This document shows positions 63,640-64,000 of a stretch of 64,000 nt of DNA, in pieces. The position numbers and the translations under genes are program-made. Source of the stretch: Astrobacterium formosum (GTDB taxonomy: Bacteria; Pseudomonadota; Alphaproteobacteria; Rhizobiales; Xanthobacteraceae); contig JAVDCA010000006.1 of the NCBI GenBank assembly GCA_030848545.1, positions 124,001 through 188,000 of the forward strand, written 5' to 3'. A model generated the notes under the pieces. It ran no database searches. It saw only the letters and a program-made list of their open reading frames with translations, and was not told the origin of the DNA. Position 1 is the first letter of the stretch. Every line of letters starts with the position of its first letter.

Positions 63640-64000
63640 ATGATTTTCCCATCGCTCACCGGCCTGTCGCTACTCGTCCTGGCGGCGACCGGACCGATTC
63701 ATGCTCCCGACCCGACCGATGCCGGCCTGACGGCACGCGAAAAAACGGCCACCATACGCACCCTGGTCGATCGTGCGACCGAGTGCATCGCCTCCCGGGT
63801 CGCCGCAGACGCGCGTTACGCCACCCGGGTGGCGGCCGGAAAGCTGGGCGATCTCATCGTCGAATCCGTCCCATCTTGCATCGAACCGGTCCGCGCCATG
63901 ATCGACGCCCATGACCGTTTCTACGGAGAAGGATCCGGCGAGGCCTTTTTCATGGGCCCCTATCTCGACGTATTGCCGCGCGCGGTGGCGCAGCGCCGCC
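63640..64000 (+). CDS. Secreted protein of unknown function (3' end cut by window)
   Basis: 120 codons are visible and stay open to the edge. Signal-like start MIFPSLTGLSLLVLAATG, then helical segments EKTATIRTLVDRATECIASR, VAAGKLGDLIVESVPSCIEP, AMIDAHDRFYGEGSG, with a cysteine pair. No family recognised from this part. The ATG at 63640 follows GGGGATGAAGGC. Confidence 0.7.
   Translation, partial: MIFPSLTGLSLLVLAATGPIHAPDPTDAGLTAREKTATIRTLVDRATECIASRVAADARYATRVAAGKLGDLIVESVPSCIEPVRAMIDAHDRFYGEGSGEAFFMGPYLDVLPRAVAQRR

Overview
This 64 kb window is GC-rich chromosomal DNA that reads like an alphaproteobacterium of the order Hyphomicrobiales (Bradyrhizobium / Rhodopseudomonas / Xanthobacteraceae-like). 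That placement is inferred from three things: the protein families (DUF2336, DUF1236, DUF3072, SemiSWEET, globin-coupled and cache-type chemoreceptors, a long UvrB), the overlapping ATGA/GTGA operons, and the dispersed palindromic repeats typical of that group. No rRNA, tRNA, CRISPR array, transposase or phage structural gene was seen.

Layout. 0-3.75 kb: the membrane arm of a hydrogenase-4-like (Hyf) complex on the minus strand (hyfB-hyfC-hyfE-hyfF, the last cut by the window edge). 4.2-5.7 kb: an L,D-transpeptidase. 5.9-12.1 kb: a branched-chain/amide-type ABC importer (livF-livG-livM-livH) with two tandem, duplicated substrate-binding proteins. 12.4-13.3 kb: a RES/Xre toxin-antitoxin pair. 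13.5-29 kb: scattered metabolic genes (phytase-like secreted protein, extradiol dioxygenase-like VOC protein, TetR/hydrolase divergent pair, class II aldolase, DASS anion symporter, aspartate aminotransferase, GST, PQQ-type sugar dehydrogenase, a ParE/RHH pair). 29.3-38.9 kb: two cache-domain chemoreceptors around small genes, a second RES/Xre pair, an MBL-fold protein, a degenerate M23 protein and a CorA transporter; a third, globin-coupled, chemoreceptor lies at 16.4 kb. 39.1-42.1 kb: uvrB with three palindromic repeat elements in frame. 42.2-51.5 kb: two complete toxin-antitoxin modules and a lone HigA, bracketing a minus-strand catabolic operon. That operon runs deaminase, two permeases, ATPase, binding protein, RidA, deacylase, LacI regulator. 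51.5-64 kb: mostly small secreted, membrane or lineage-specific proteins with many short tandem repeats between or inside them.

How the genes work together. The 43.2-50.2 kb operon looks self-contained: uptake of a polar amino compound, a PLP deaminase, RidA to remove the reactive imine, a zinc deacylase, and a LacI regulator encoded last. A CAACGTTG-centred palindrome sits 50 bases upstream of the first gene and is the obvious operator candidate. The liv cluster is a complete importer with two receptors.

The most unusual structural signals are these. (1) Two decayed copies of parts of the uvrB 3' end lie outside uvrB: one just after a ParE/RHH module (42.86-42.95 kb) and one just before the lone higA (50.31-50.45 kb). 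This suggests insertion or duplication at the uvrB tail. (2) A palindromic element occurs in a 71-bp short form and a ~279-bp long form, and in both places its end supplies the stop codon of the neighbouring minus-strand gene. (3) Short tandem repeats with 12-17 bp units recur at gene leaders and N-termini, densest between 53 and 62.4 kb.
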